A stretch of 64,000 nt of DNA from Paenibacillus ihbetae (GCF_002741055.1 NZ_CP016809.1:2440501-2504500); one strand, 5' to 3'. Positions 35,117 to 44,378 are shown, counted from the first letter of the stretch. Notes: generated by a model not told the origin, from the sequence alone. Numbers and translations: made by a program.

Positions 35117-36354
35117 GCGAGGATTTCAAGCAACGATTGAGAGATTATGCTGACGGCAAGCTGACTGACGAGGAGAAAAACGAAATCGAACGGGAAATGG
35201 AGAAGCTGGAGGAATATCAGGCCTATTTAAACGAATGGATGGATAACGAACCGGACAACGCTGGATCTAAGCGCCCGGCCGACGTTCAGAACAATTTCTC
35301 ACCCAAGAAGGAAAAACGAATTGTTCGCAGGGCCAAATGGAAGGCCCGACTCTCAAATACGTTGACGGTGATATCGGCATTCCTGGTGATCACCCTTCTT
35401 AGCTCGATCGGTACCGCACTGTTCTACGGTGTCGGCGATCCGAGCCGAAATGATAAATATCGGGATGCCATTGCTTCGGCCATCTCGATCACCATGCCTA
35501 ACATTAACGTTTCACTGAACAGCCAGGGCAAAACCTATTTCATGCAAGAGATATACGGAGATATGGAAAAGCAAGTAGGGAGCGAACGAGTGATCATCGG
35601 CGAATACAGTGTTAATTTCCTGTTTGGGCTCCCGTCCGTTGACGTGGATTGGAAAGATCGCAGTTCGGGTTCAACACAGATTTTCTATCGGCCGGATGAC
35701 CCTTCGGAGTCCTCTTCTGCAACTCAAGATGATGATCCGAATGGGCAGCCAAAGGAACAGGAAAAGGAAACTCCCCCTAGCGGTGACTGGTCCCGGCTCG
35801 AAAAGCTTCCCGAAGGCACCGTGGCCGAAGCATATTTATCGTTTAACCGTTTCTTCACTACGGATGAGCTGCTGAAGCAATTCGAGAAACGGAACATGGA
35901 GCCCGTCTGGTTTGCCGTGGATACCGGACCGGATGCCCGGTTTGGCGGCAGTGACAATGTGATTTCCGATCCTATCGGCTTTCCGGCATCCCCCGTCTGG
36001 CATCATGATGATTTAACAGTAACCTCTTATAAGGAAGAAAAGCGCGGCTGGTTCGGCAAAATCGTGTCCAGCGGCGGACATTATCCATCATTAGACACCT
36101 ACGGGGACGGGGATCTGCGGAATGCACACTTCATCAAATCACTGCGGCTTATGCAGGAGTATAAACTCATTAGCGAGCGGGTGGCTCCGTTCATTGACGT
36201 CGACGCTTCATTGGCTTACGTAGAGGAGAATGGCATTCATCTCTACGGTGCCGTCATTACCGGTCCTGTCAAGGAGCTGCTGACGCTGCGCGAGGTTTCC
36301 TGGGTGCAAGATCTGCGTGTCGGGGAAGTACGGCTTTGGAATTGGAACGAGTAA
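35113..36354 (+). CDS. YhdL-like membrane anti-sigma factor
   Basis: 413 residues from the ATG at 35113 (MSEDFKQRLRDYADG). Residues 1-80 are a charged helical cytosolic sigma-binding region; one membrane helix about 83-106; then a large extracytoplasmic domain ending with SWVQDLRVGEVRLWN. The pattern matches YhdL, the SigM anti-sigma of B. subtilis, which is essential while SigM is active. The long upstream extension of the frame overlaps the sigma gene and is not coding. It stays intact though its sigma gene carries a stop codon. Confidence 0.85.
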   Translation: MSEDFKQRLRDYADGKLTDEEKNEIEREMEKLEEYQAYLNEWMDNEPDNAGSKRPADVQNNFSPKKEKRIVRRAKWKARLSNTLTVISAFLVITLLSSIGTALFYGVGDPSRNDKYRDAIASAISITMPNINVSLNSQGKTYFMQEIYGDMEKQVGSERVIIGEYSVNFLFGLPSVDVDWKDRSSGSTQIFYRPDDPSESSSATQDDDPNGQPKEQEKETPPSGDWSRLEKLPEGTVAEAYLSFNRFFTTDELLKQFEKRNMEPVWFAVDTGPDARFGGSDNVISDPIGFPASPVWHHDDLTVTSYKEEKRGWFGKIVSSGGHYPSLDTYGDGDLRNAHFIKSLRLMQEYKLISERVAPFIDVDASLAYVEENGIHLYGAVITGPVKELLTLREVSWVQDLRVGEVRLWNWNE

Positions 36355-36365
36355 TTATTTTTCAC

Positions 36366-36393
36366 CGAACCTCTTGGCGACTCGGAGCGAATA
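36366..36393 (+). promoter_or_regulatory. ECF-type promoter candidate for the second sigma operon
   Basis: CGAACC, 16 bases, CGAATA, 33 bases before the sigma start. The -35 AACC core is typical of extracytoplasmic-function promoters. Confidence 0.5.
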
Positions 36394-36426
36394 TATAGGT
36401 GAGGTCACATTAAAGGAGGAGCAAGC

Positions 36427-37005
36427 TTGCAAGGTTCAGACTTAACGCCGTGGCTGCAGCGACTAAAGGAGGGGGACAAGGAAGCATTCCGGTATGTTTA
36501 TGACCGAACCGTCGATAATGTGTACCGAACAGTGGCTCTTCTTGTATCCGGCCGGCAGGATATAGAGGATATCATGAATGAAATTTATTTTAAGCTTTGG
36601 CTCTCGTTACCCAATTATGACCCCAATCGTCCCTTTCGGAATTGGCTGCACGGAATCGCGATCCGGCAGGTTCAGGACTGGAGGCGCAGAAAATGGCGTA
36701 AATTTCGCCTGTTCGAACGCCAGAAAATGCTTGAAATCCAGCCCGAGCATCCACGGACGGACCGGGTCATTGTATGGAACGAGACAACCCGCGAGTTGCT
36801 CGAGCTTCTAAATCATTTATCCTACAAGCTTCGGATTGTCGTTGTTCTCCGGTACTATCACGAATACAGCCTTACCGAGATTTCCGAGCTGCTCGCGGTT
36901 CCGCTCGGGACCGTGAAGTCGAGGCACCATCAAGCCTTGAAAGAGCTTCGCAAACATTCTGTAGAGCTGGATTTAGAAGAGGGAGGTGATTGCTTTGTCC
37001 ATTGA
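36427..37005 (+). CDS. ECF RNA polymerase sigma factor
   Basis: 192 residues. Region 2 with VYRTVALLVSGRQDIEDIMNEIY and PFRNWLHGIAIRQVQDWRR; region 4 with LSYKLRIVVVLRYYHEYSLTEIS and LAVPLGTVKSRHHQAL (helix-turn-helix). TTG start at 36427 is preceded by AAAGGAGGA. The stop overlaps the start region of the DUF4179 anti-sigma gene, so they form a coupled sigma/anti-sigma pair. Regulon unknown, probably envelope stress. Confidence 0.9.
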   Translation: MQGSDLTPWLQRLKEGDKEAFRYVYDRTVDNVYRTVALLVSGRQDIEDIMNEIYFKLWLSLPNYDPNRPFRNWLHGIAIRQVQDWRRRKWRKFRLFERQKMLEIQPEHPRTDRVIVWNETTRELLELLNHLSYKLRIVVVLRYYHEYSLTEISELLAVPLGTVKSRHHQALKELRKHSVELDLEEGGDCFVH

Positions 37006-38101
37006 AGAACGTTTGAAGGATCACATGCATCAGGCGGCCGATCATCTGAATATCCCTCAGGATCTGTATGACAGCATATTACAATCGACCGAGGAGCGCA
37101 TTTCCGACAGAGAACGGTTAACCCGAAAATCACGTAATCGCAGCATCATTCGGAATGCCTTTGTGATCGGCACGGCAGCTGTTTTCATTGTCATTGTCAT
37201 CGTTTCCTCTGCCTTCATTTCCCCCGTGATGGCCGAAACCTTAAGCCGCATTCCAATGATGCATAATGTGTTTAAACTAGCAGGCGATTTAGGATTAAAG
37301 GCAGCTGAGCAGAAAGGGTTGGCCACGGAGACGGATTACTATGACACCCATGAGGGCTACACTTTGACGGCATCGCAGGTTATGTTCGACGGCATGCGCG
37401 GAGCTATAGCGCTTCAACTGGACGAGGCAGGACGTCCCGCCTCCCTGTTCGATCCTTTCGCTCGCAGCCAGTCTGAAGCTTCATCACTAAAAAGCAAGGG
37501 TTCCTTTCAAGTGATGAGGGCCTTCATCAATGGAACAGAAGAAAGCATTACTTGGGATATCGGCCCCGGCATCGATGCGGAATCCGCCATTGTCACGATT
37601 ACCGGAGCGCCTTCGGACCAAGCTGCCCGCAGGCCTGTGCTGCCGGAGACGTTTAATTTGACGCTTGAGGTTAGACTCGAGATGATCCCGGAGCCGTTCG
37701 TCCTACAAATTCCGATGCGTCAAAATACAGATAATCGTATCTTATATCCGGACGCGGAGAAATCATCGAGGGATATCAGCTGGAGGCTGGAAGAAATGGA
37801 GCGTTCCCCAGTCTCCACTCGCATGGAACTGGTATTAGAAGAGACTTCATCGGATGAACGGACCATTTACTTTGAAGTCGTTGGTCAAGACGGCACAGAG
37901 ATAAAAATCATTGACCTCTACGCATACGATGTGAAACAAGGTTACCGTCGCTTGGACATGCTGTACGAACCCCTTCCTGCCGATCATCAGTCATTCACGA
38001 TTAAACCGTTCCGTTATGTGTATGGAGACTCCCCTAACGCCTGGAGGAAAGAATACATCAGGGATCTGGAATTGACTGTACCGATTGAGGGAAAAGACTA
38101 A
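36995..38101 (+). CDS. DUF4179 membrane anti-sigma factor
   Basis: About 368 residues from TTG 36995, which has GGGAGGTGA 5 bases upstream; GTG at 36986 lies inside that site. Cytosolic head about 1-50, one membrane helix about 55-78 (FVIGTAAVFIVIVIV), then SPVMAETLSRIPMM, the DUF4179 hallmark, and an extracytoplasmic beta-rich domain ending IRDLELTVPIEG. Sequesters the preceding sigma until a signal arrives. Paralogue of the protein at 40226-41434. Confidence 0.87.
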   Translation: MSIEERLKDHMHQAADHLNIPQDLYDSILQSTEERISDRERLTRKSRNRSIIRNAFVIGTAAVFIVIVIVSSAFISPVMAETLSRIPMMHNVFKLAGDLGLKAAEQKGLATETDYYDTHEGYTLTASQVMFDGMRGAIALQLDEAGRPASLFDPFARSQSEASSLKSKGSFQVMRAFINGTEESITWDIGPGIDAESAIVTITGAPSDQAARRPVLPETFNLTLEVRLEMIPEPFVLQIPMRQNTDNRILYPDAEKSSRDISWRLEEMERSPVSTRMELVLEETSSDERTIYFEVVGQDGTEIKIIDLYAYDVKQGYRRLDMLYEPLPADHQSFTIKPFRYVYGDSPNAWRKEYIRDLELTVPIEGKD

Positions 38102-38133
38102 AAAAAATTTTCGAATTACTGGAGGAGACCAAC

Positions 38134-39126
38134 ATGAAAAAATCGATAAAAGCAATGACCATCCTGACAGCTGCAGGCCTTTTAATGACTTCCGCACCGC
38201 TGTTGACTACGCATGCCGCAGCCAAAGCGAATACTTCTGCTGCCGCGGCCTCTACCCTCAAAAAAATCGATCCCAAATTAATATCCGAGGCACAGAAAAA
38301 GCTTAAAGATGCAACCGGTAAAAGCTATTCATTCAGCAAAGTGGAAAGCTGGAAAACTGGAAATGATAGCGGCTGGACGCTTACGATTAAGGGTGCCCGC
38401 TACAGTTATGTGAGCATTACCAACAATAAAATAGACTCCATCCAGCTTGAACAAAAATGGGCGGATCTGCAAAGCTCCAGCAAAGAGACTATCCAATCGG
38501 TGCTCAGGGATCTGGAGGTGGCATCGCTGCCCGAATCAGCCACCCTTACTATCAACTATTCCGGCAAGCAAGCCGATTCAGGCAAGGTTGGAGTGTTTGC
38601 GCACGTAGACAATCATTACATTACACTGCTTGACGGCAAAGTGAAGCGTGTGATGTCCACCATACCGGTAGAATCGGTATCTCAGGACATACGGGATGCA
38701 GCGAGCGATGCTATCAAAGGATTCCAAGGCATAAGCCTCGGCAAACTGACAAAGGCGTCCTATGGTACCGAAAATGGCAAATCTCATCTCGAGCTGACAT
38801 TCCAGGGAACTTCCCCTAATATGCCGATCTTTATAAACATTGACGAAGCGTCACAGGGAGTTACGATGTTTGAAGTATCAAGTCTTCAGGATTCCGCAGC
38901 CGAATATACCAAAGGGTACAAGAATCTAATGAATATGAGCGAGGACAAGCTCCTTCAAGCTGCCATTCCGTTGGCTAAGAGCAGCATGAATCTGGATTTG
39001 ACCGGGTACAAAGCTGCCAAGGATAAAGATCATCCGGGAACCGTCCATTTTACTATGAAAAATAAACAAAGCGTAGAAGGTATTTATAACTCGAAAGGGC
39101 AAATCTATTCTCTCAAGTTAAAATAA
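38134..39126 (+). CDS. secreted protein of sigma operon 2, function unknown
   Basis: 330 residues with a Sec signal peptide (about 1-29, ending THAA) and no further membrane helix. The mature part has PepSY-like alternations of charged strands (WTLTIKGARYSYVSIT, THVDNHYITLL in outline) and about three repeats of a Q/K-rich helix plus strand. GGAGGAGACCAAC precedes the ATG, 33 bases after the anti-sigma gene. Possibly an extracellular modulator of the anti-sigma ectodomain; reaction unknown. Confidence 0.75.
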   Translation: MKKSIKAMTILTAAGLLMTSAPLLTTHAAAKANTSAAAASTLKKIDPKLISEAQKKLKDATGKSYSFSKVESWKTGNDSGWTLTIKGARYSYVSITNNKIDSIQLEQKWADLQSSSKETIQSVLRDLEVASLPESATLTINYSGKQADSGKVGVFAHVDNHYITLLDGKVKRVMSTIPVESVSQDIRDAASDAIKGFQGISLGKLTKASYGTENGKSHLELTFQGTSPNMPIFINIDEASQGVTMFEVSSLQDSAAEYTKGYKNLMNMSEDKLLQAAIPLAKSSMNLDLTGYKAAKDKDHPGTVHFTMKNKQSVEGIYNSKGQIYSLKLK

Positions 39127-39132
39127 CTAACG

Positions 39133-39170
39133 AAACAGCCAGTCGCCGAACATCCGGCGACTGGCTGTTT
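39133..39170. terminator. shared bidirectional terminator of two convergent sigma operons
   Basis: AAACAGCCAGTCGCCG / CGGCGACTGGCTGTTT, a perfect 16-base stem with a 6-base loop, between the stop at 39126 and the stop at 39236 of the opposite strand. Confidence 0.9.
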
Positions 39171-39235
39171 GTAATCGTAAGGTTTTGAGCCTTGACTCAT
39201 AAACGGGTTTGTCCCCGGCGATCCTGCAAAGGCGT

Positions 39236-40183
39236 TTACTTCTTTACGGAAACGGTCATTTCAAGCTCTTGGATATACTGTTTGACAATCTCGCCGTTCG
39301 CGTCCACCTTGAATCGACCGGAGCCGTCATCTATCACTACCGGTTTAAACGGCTTCACCGTAATGGACTTGGCGGATTTTCCGACAGCCTCTAACACGAA
39401 ATCGTAGTACATATCCCCTTTCGCGTTGTTTTCGTCTGTGCCGGATCCGGAGATACGTTCAATGATATGGCCTTGATCATCCACAAAATCAAAGAGAATG
39501 TCCTGATTTGCTTCCGGATGCTGCTTGTACCCCTCCATAATCAATTGCAATCTAGACGAGGTCGACGTGAGCGCAGCCTTGTTCAGCTTGAGGGTTACGT
39601 TGCCTGATGTTTTGGTCACGTTAGGCTTTACAACAACCGGCTTCTCGGCTGTTTTTTGGACAGGAATCTTCAGCTTAAACGGCTTTTTGTAGCCTTCCAG
39701 ATCAACCTCGGCGGTAAGCTGGAACTTATCCGGGAATGCTTCGAGATTGCCTCCGAGCTGGGAGGCATCCGTCAAGTAGATGACGGCCGTATCATTTCCT
39801 TTTGGTCCCCATACGAGGGTTGGTCTTTTTGCGTGGTCGCCGCCGCCATACTCGTTAATCGATTTGCCGTTGATGGCCATCTTGATATTGCTGATCGATC
39901 CCTTGTCGCGCATGTAATCGCCTGTCTTCTCGTCAATTTCCCCTCCGACAAGCTTCCCGTCAAATCCTTTCCCGCTGCGCTTAAGCTCAATACGGACATG
40001 GTTCCCGTCATACAACGCTTTGGCAACGCTCAGGGTTACCCCCTCTTGGGTTACACGTTCGGATACCGCAGACTGTGCTTTCGCGGAAGGTTGGGTGGCT
40101 GCCTGCGCCGTCCCCCATGCCGCACCGCTTATAATCATCCCGGCCAAAGCCACGGAACTCATCACTTTATATACCTTTTTCAT
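39236..40183 (-). CDS. secreted soluble copy of a DUF4179 ectodomain
   Basis: 315 residues with a Sec signal peptide (about 1-28, ending AQAA) and no membrane anchor. Its mature sequence parallels the ectodomain of the neighbouring anti-sigma: EGVTLSVAKALYDGNHV versus EGITLSIPEVVYDGTRL, and a C-terminus GRFKVDANGEIVKQYIQELE versus GSFKTDENGDVLKTYLDELE. It lacks the cytosolic sigma-binding head. AGGAGG 8 bases before the ATG; 42 bases after the anti-sigma gene, so same operon. May compete for or carry the signal the anti-sigma senses. Confidence 0.85.
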   Translation of the reverse strand: MKKVYKVMSSVALAGMIISGAAWGTAQAATQPSAKAQSAVSERVTQEGVTLSVAKALYDGNHVRIELKRSGKGFDGKLVGGEIDEKTGDYMRDKGSISNIKMAINGKSINEYGGGDHAKRPTLVWGPKGNDTAVIYLTDASQLGGNLEAFPDKFQLTAEVDLEGYKKPFKLKIPVQKTAEKPVVVKPNVTKTSGNVTLKLNKAALTSTSSRLQLIMEGYKQHPEANQDILFDFVDDQGHIIERISGSGTDENNAKGDMYYDFVLEAVGKSAKSITVKPFKPVVIDDGSGRFKVDANGEIVKQYIQELEMTVSVKK

Positions 40184-40225
40184 ATTGATTCCTCCTGATT
40201 AAGTTTGTTATCGTCCGGATCATCT

Positions 40226-41434
40226 TTATTTCCGAGTATCCTCATATAGCTGCTTCAAGCCGGCCTGATCGACCGGAATCGTGATTTCAAGCTCGTCCAA
40301 GTACGTCTTTAATACGTCCCCGTTTTCGTCGGTTTTAAATGATCCGCTCTTTTGGGAAGGATCCACAAGCTCGGGCTTAAACACTTTGAGGGTGATCGTT
40401 CGGGGAGCCTCCGCAAAGCGGTCAAACAGCAGCTCCTCCCGTTCCTGCCGGTGGTTGTCCTCCGAATATATCCCCAATCCGCCCACCGTTTCCAGAACGC
40501 TGCCCTTCTCATCCCACACCTCGAATAGCAGGGTCTCATCGCTGAGCGCTTTGTCCGGATTCGTCTGCTCAATGTTCATCAGAATGCCGGTCGTGATTGG
40601 CGTGAATTTAAGCTGCTCGAGCGTTAATTGAATGCCGTTCCACTCCCTGGTTTCTTTGAGAGGCAGGATGATCTGATCCGTGCTTTTACGGACAGGAATT
40701 TCCATCACGAACGGCTTCGCAATCCCTTCCAGCGTGATGTTCACCGTCAATTGAAACTCATCAGGCATACGGATCCCGGTCTCGTCCAAGGACATGTTCA
40801 GCAATTCAAATAATGCGCCGTTCGGGTCCGAAGTCGGCTTGCCCGATAGCCCTGGTCTTGCTCCAAGGTCATAGTCATCAATCGAGGTGCCGTCGATTTG
40901 CATTTCGACCCGGGTAATCGCGCCTCTCGGATAAATGTCTTTCGACCTATTGCCTTCCTGAATGGCCGTATGCTCCAGGATACCGCCCTCCAAGCCTTCA
41001 CCCTCCCGTTTAACGGCCATCGACAGACGGGTTCCGTCATAGACGACCTCCGGTATGCTGAGCGTTATGCCTTCCTGCTCGGCGCTGACGCTCAGCGGAG
41101 TAACCAGCCCGCGTTCTTCCGCCGTTTGCAGCCCCAGGTCGTTAACCATCTGAAAGATGCTCCCGATCAGCGGGATCTTTTTGAGCGATTCCGCCATAAT
41201 CGGCGATACATAAGCGCTGCTCATCACCCCGATAAAGGCTGCGGCCGCTGCGCCAATGGCGAAGGTACGGATCCTGCCCGGGCGCTGCTTCCGGCCGGTT
41301 CTGGTCTGCATCGGCAGGTCGGCCAGCGATGCATAAACTTCATCCTGACGCTGCCGAATCATATCCGGCACCCCGGCCGCCAGCTTTTCTTTTCCTGTCT
41401 TCCGGAGTTCCTGGTCTAAGTCAAAAGGCTTCAT
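40226..41434 (-). CDS. DUF4179 membrane anti-sigma factor
   Basis: 402 residues. Cytosolic head (DQELRKTGKEKLAAGVPDMI), one membrane helix about 52-72, then SPIMAESLKKIPLIGSIF and an extracytoplasmic domain. GGAGG stands 7 bases before the ATG and it overlaps the sigma gene by 14 bases. Paralogue of 36995-38101, with which it converges. The sigma/anti-sigma order and overlap mirror the other operon. Confidence 0.88.
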   Translation of the reverse strand: MKPFDLDQELRKTGKEKLAAGVPDMIRQRQDEVYASLADLPMQTRTGRKQRPGRIRTFAIGAAAAAFIGVMSSAYVSPIMAESLKKIPLIGSIFQMVNDLGLQTAEERGLVTPLSVSAEQEGITLSIPEVVYDGTRLSMAVKREGEGLEGGILEHTAIQEGNRSKDIYPRGAITRVEMQIDGTSIDDYDLGARPGLSGKPTSDPNGALFELLNMSLDETGIRMPDEFQLTVNITLEGIAKPFVMEIPVRKSTDQIILPLKETREWNGIQLTLEQLKFTPITTGILMNIEQTNPDKALSDETLLFEVWDEKGSVLETVGGLGIYSEDNHRQEREELLFDRFAEAPRTITLKVFKPELVDPSQKSGSFKTDENGDVLKTYLDELEITIPVDQAGLKQLYEDTRK

Positions 41435-41966
41435 ACGCCAGCCTCCCTTCCCGTGATTGCTTTACCCGTTCCGCTAGAATCCCTCGCGCCCGGTGCAGGC
41501 GTGCCCGGACAGCCCCCTCCGAAATCTCCAGTATGCTTGAGATCTGCTTAATGGGTAAATCCTGAAAATAAAACAAATGAATGACGATTCGCAATGATTC
41601 ATCCAGGTGATCGACGGCTTCACGAAGGTCCAGCTTGTGGCTGTCCCCGTAATAATCCGCGGAGCTTGCCGTTTCCGGAACCTCCGCCATGGCAACCGTC
41701 CGTTCCCGGCTGCGAAGCAGCTGGTTGCACTCATTGATCAAAATCCGGATCACCCAGGTTTTAAAATATTTCGGCTGCTGCAATGTCGACAAAGCTTTAT
41801 ATGCCTTCAGGGTCGTTTCCTGAAAGACGTCCGCACAATCTTCATCGCGTCTTACAATGGTCTTTGCCAAGCAGTACAGCTCGGGTTCCAGCTGGCGGAG
41901 GAGTCGAATAAACGCTTCCCGATCTCCCCGCTGTGCCCGCTTGACCTCCGATTCCATGCTCTGCAC
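41421..41966 (-). CDS. ECF RNA polymerase sigma factor
   Basis: About 181 residues from GTG 41966; an ATG at 41978 follows AAGGAG with no spacer and is less likely. Region 2: RRDEDCADVFQETTLKAYK and YFKTWVIRILINECNQLL; region 4: HLDESLRIVIHLFYFQDLPIKQISSIL and EGAVRARLHRAR. Likely pairs with the overlapping DUF4179 anti-sigma. Upstream the frame stays open to 42071 without ribosome sites. An ECF-like -35 (ATAACC) stands about 60 bases upstream. Confidence 0.88.
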   Translation of the reverse strand: MQSMESEVKRAQRGDREAFIRLLRQLEPELYCLAKTIVRRDEDCADVFQETTLKAYKALSTLQQPKYFKTWVIRILINECNQLLRSRERTVAMAEVPETASSADYYGDSHKLDLREAVDHLDESLRIVIHLFYFQDLPIKQISSILEISEGAVRARLHRARGILAERVKQSREGRLAYEAF

Positions 41967-42041
41967 GATTTTATTCATCTCCTTTTGAGGGCCCTCTATA
42001 AGATTAGATGGGCTTGTCTTGCGAAAGGTTATATTTCGAGC

Positions 42042-42090
42042 AAAAAAAGATCGCCGGGCTCCTGACTCCAAGATCAGGGAGGGCGATCTT
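42042..42090 (-). terminator. terminator of the beta-lactamase-like gene
   Basis: Minus-strand AAGATCGCC / GGCGATCTT with inner CTCCCTGA / TCAGGAG and T7, 176 bases past the stop at 42266 and just before the sigma-gene leader. Confidence 0.82.
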
Positions 42091-42265
42091 CTTGCGATCC
42101 AACCATATTCTGCTGCCTCAATTTTAACACAGGTGCTGTCAAAAAGGTCCTAAACATATGAATTCATTCGTATAGAATCAAGGTTAGAGAGCTACTTTCT
42201 CCAAAAAGCCGTTATCGGTTGGCACCGTGAGTTATCGGCGGACTGACCAGCCCGGGGGCTCGGTG

Positions 42266-43510
42266 TTAGTCTTCGATTGCCTGATAGACCATGGTCCAGA
42301 AGTCGTGGATAAGATGTGCCGAATCCGGGGTCGACATCCCGACCTGGGTGAGCAGGATTCCGGTGAGCTGTTTGGCCGGATCAGCGTACGCCGTGGTGCC
42401 GCTTCCGCCATCCCAGCCGAACTGACCGATGGAAGCATAGTCGCCGCGGTAGGTGCGTACCGCCATCCCGAAGCCCCAGCCGCCGTGCTGTCCTTGGCCA
42501 TGCGACAAATGGACGTTGTTTTTGGCCAAGTCGTCCCGGAATGCTTGCTGCTCGGGCGTGAGGCGGTTCGTGGTCATCAGCTCGACGGCGGGCCGGGAAA
42601 GAATCCGTTCGTTCCCGTGCATCCCTTGGTTCAGCAGCATCCGTAAAAATGCGTCATAGTCGTCGACAGTTGAGAGCAGTCCGCCGCCGCCTGCTTGGAA
42701 TACTGGAGGCTTACTATAGCGCCCGCCTGCGGCCTCATCCCACACGATGAACTCGCCGGTCTGCGGATCGGGGACGTAGGCGGGCGGAAGCCGGTCAATC
42801 TTGCTTTCAGGCACGTAGAAGCCGGTATCCTTCATCCCCAGCGGATCAAAGATGCGTTCGCGCAGGAACGTCTCGAATGTCTGACCGGTAACCCTGGCCA
42901 CGAGTACGCCGAGCACTTCGTTGCTCATGTGGTACTGCCACCGTTCTCCGGGCTGGTAGCATAGCGGGAGTGTGCCCAGGCGGCGCATCCATTCATCCGG
43001 CTCCGGCATCTCCAGACCAGGTGTGTCGTATATCCCCGCTTCAAAGATCGCGTTCATGATCGGGGAGCCCATCAGCGTCATATCCATTCCGAGTCCGAAC
43101 GTAGAGGTCAACAGGTCCCGTACGGTGATCGGCCGCCGTGCCGGCACGGTTTCGTCCAGCGGGCCGTCAGGCCGTTTCAGCACCTGCCGGTTAGCGAGCT
43201 CGGGCAGCCACTTATCTACCGGGTCATCCAGATGCAGCTTGCAATCGTCGAGCAGGATCATCACCGCCGCGGCCCCGACCATCTTGGAGGTGGACGCCAT
43301 CCGGAAGATCGTGTCCCGGCGCATCGGCGCGCCGCCATCATGGCGCATCGCGCCGATCGCTTCAACGTGCGTCTCCCCGTTCCGGCTGACGAGGGCGACA
43401 AGCCCTGGTATCTTCCCGGAATCCACATGTCTTGCCAGCACGTCGCGCATTCTGCGCAGCCCTTTTTCAGTGAATCCTTTGTTGCTATGTCCCATTGCAA
43501 TCTTATTCAT
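42266..43510 (-). CDS. serine beta-lactamase-like hydrolase (class C/esterase type)
   Basis: 414 residues. The SxxK nucleophile motif is STSK (in FRMASTSKMVGAA near residue 75), the Tyr motif is YHMSN near 195, and HGQGQHGGWGFGM near 345 may supply the third box. These enzymes include esterases and D-aminopeptidases; antibiotic hydrolysis is not implied. No signal peptide, so cytosolic or membrane-free. GAGGGATATCTA precedes the ATG. Monocistronic, with its terminator at 42042. Confidence 0.88.
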   Translation of the reverse strand: MNKIAMGHSNKGFTEKGLRRMRDVLARHVDSGKIPGLVALVSRNGETHVEAIGAMRHDGGAPMRRDTIFRMASTSKMVGAAAVMILLDDCKLHLDDPVDKWLPELANRQVLKRPDGPLDETVPARRPITVRDLLTSTFGLGMDMTLMGSPIMNAIFEAGIYDTPGLEMPEPDEWMRRLGTLPLCYQPGERWQYHMSNEVLGVLVARVTGQTFETFLRERIFDPLGMKDTGFYVPESKIDRLPPAYVPDPQTGEFIVWDEAAGGRYSKPPVFQAGGGGLLSTVDDYDAFLRMLLNQGMHGNERILSRPAVELMTTNRLTPEQQAFRDDLAKNNVHLSHGQGQHGGWGFGMAVRTYRGDYASIGQFGWDGGSGTTAYADPAKQLTGILLTQVGMSTPDSAHLIHDFWTMVYQAIED

Positions 43511-43592
43511 TAGATATCCCTCACTTTAATGTTTTTTTGTAAATCCCATTAATTCAAACCACACTTTCACTCGTCTTTGCGTTTTCCTTGTC

Positions 43593-44261
43593 TTAAATAA
43601 CCGTAACCTTGGACAAATCGGCCTCCAGGCCTTTAAGCGCCGCATAGGTCAGCTTATCCATCGTGGCGCCGTCAAAGCAGATGGTTTTGATGGCACGGTA
43701 ATACTTCTTGGACAACAAAGATCCTTGGAAAGACGAATTCTTGATTACCGCGCCCTTGAACGAAACGCCGTTCAACCCTGCTTTGTCAAACTTGACGCCG
43801 ATGAAGGTTTGGCCGTCAAGCACCAGCCCTGTCAGATCGCTATTTGTGAAGTCTACCCCGTCGAACATACAATTTTCAAAGACGGTGTTTCTAAGATCGG
43901 TCATCGTCAGATTGATGTCGGTCAGCTTGGCGTTCAGGAACTTTGCTCCGGCCAACCTCGACTTGCTGAAGTCGGTGCGCACAAGGACCGTTTTATTGAA
44001 GCTTGCATGGGCCAGGTCGAGGGTGGACAGGTTGCAGTCCGTCAGATTCGTGCCGTCAAAATGGGCATCGTGTACGTCGCTGCTCTTAAACGAACTGCCG
44101 GTCAAATCAGCGCCCGAAAAGTCGGAACCGGAGAGCGAGCTGCTTTTAAACTGTCCATTATGGGCCGTAACGCCTGCAAAGTCGCTTTTCGCCAGATTGC
44201 TTGCGTTAAAGTTTGTCACTACTTGCCGTTCCTGCGAGTTAGAGGTTTTGATTTGAGTCAT
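43593..44261 (-). CDS. pentapeptide-repeat protein
   Basis: 222 residues, almost all of it in A(D/N)LxX pentapeptide repeats (DFSGADLTGSSFKSS and so on), forming a right-handed quadrilateral beta helix. Some relatives protect DNA gyrase from quinolones; most are of unknown role. No membrane segment or signal. GGGAG 10 bases upstream of the ATG. Its promoter region carries a TetR operator (44327-44345) shared with the divergent-oriented regulator gene downstream on the same strand. Confidence 0.9.
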   Translation of the reverse strand: MTQIKTSNSQERQVVTNFNASNLAKSDFAGVTAHNGQFKSSSLSGSDFSGADLTGSSFKSSDVHDAHFDGTNLTDCNLSTLDLAHASFNKTVLVRTDFSKSRLAGAKFLNAKLTDINLTMTDLRNTVFENCMFDGVDFTNSDLTGLVLDGQTFIGVKFDKAGLNGVSFKGAVIKNSSFQGSLLSKKYYRAIKTICFDGATMDKLTYAALKGLEADLSKVTVI

Positions 44262-44326
44262 AAATATTCACATCTCCCTTATAAATTAGTTTTTTAACGA
44301 TCACTTTCAATCTGGATCACCCTATT

Positions 44327-44345
44327 CATACCAACCGATGGTATG
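44327..44345 (-). promoter_or_regulatory. TetR operator at the pentapeptide gene
   Basis: CATACCA-ACCGA-TGGTATG, perfect 7-base arms, 66 bases before the pentapeptide start and 32 bases after the TetR stop. Same core as the site at 45059-45077. Confidence 0.8.
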
Positions 44346-44378
44346 TATAGGTGTAAAAATAAGCTGCCTCTCGGCAGT

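Noticed and set aside
42266..43510. Antibiotic-resistance beta-lactamase
   Set aside because: No signal peptide, and STSK/YHMSN boxes are common in esterase-type relatives.
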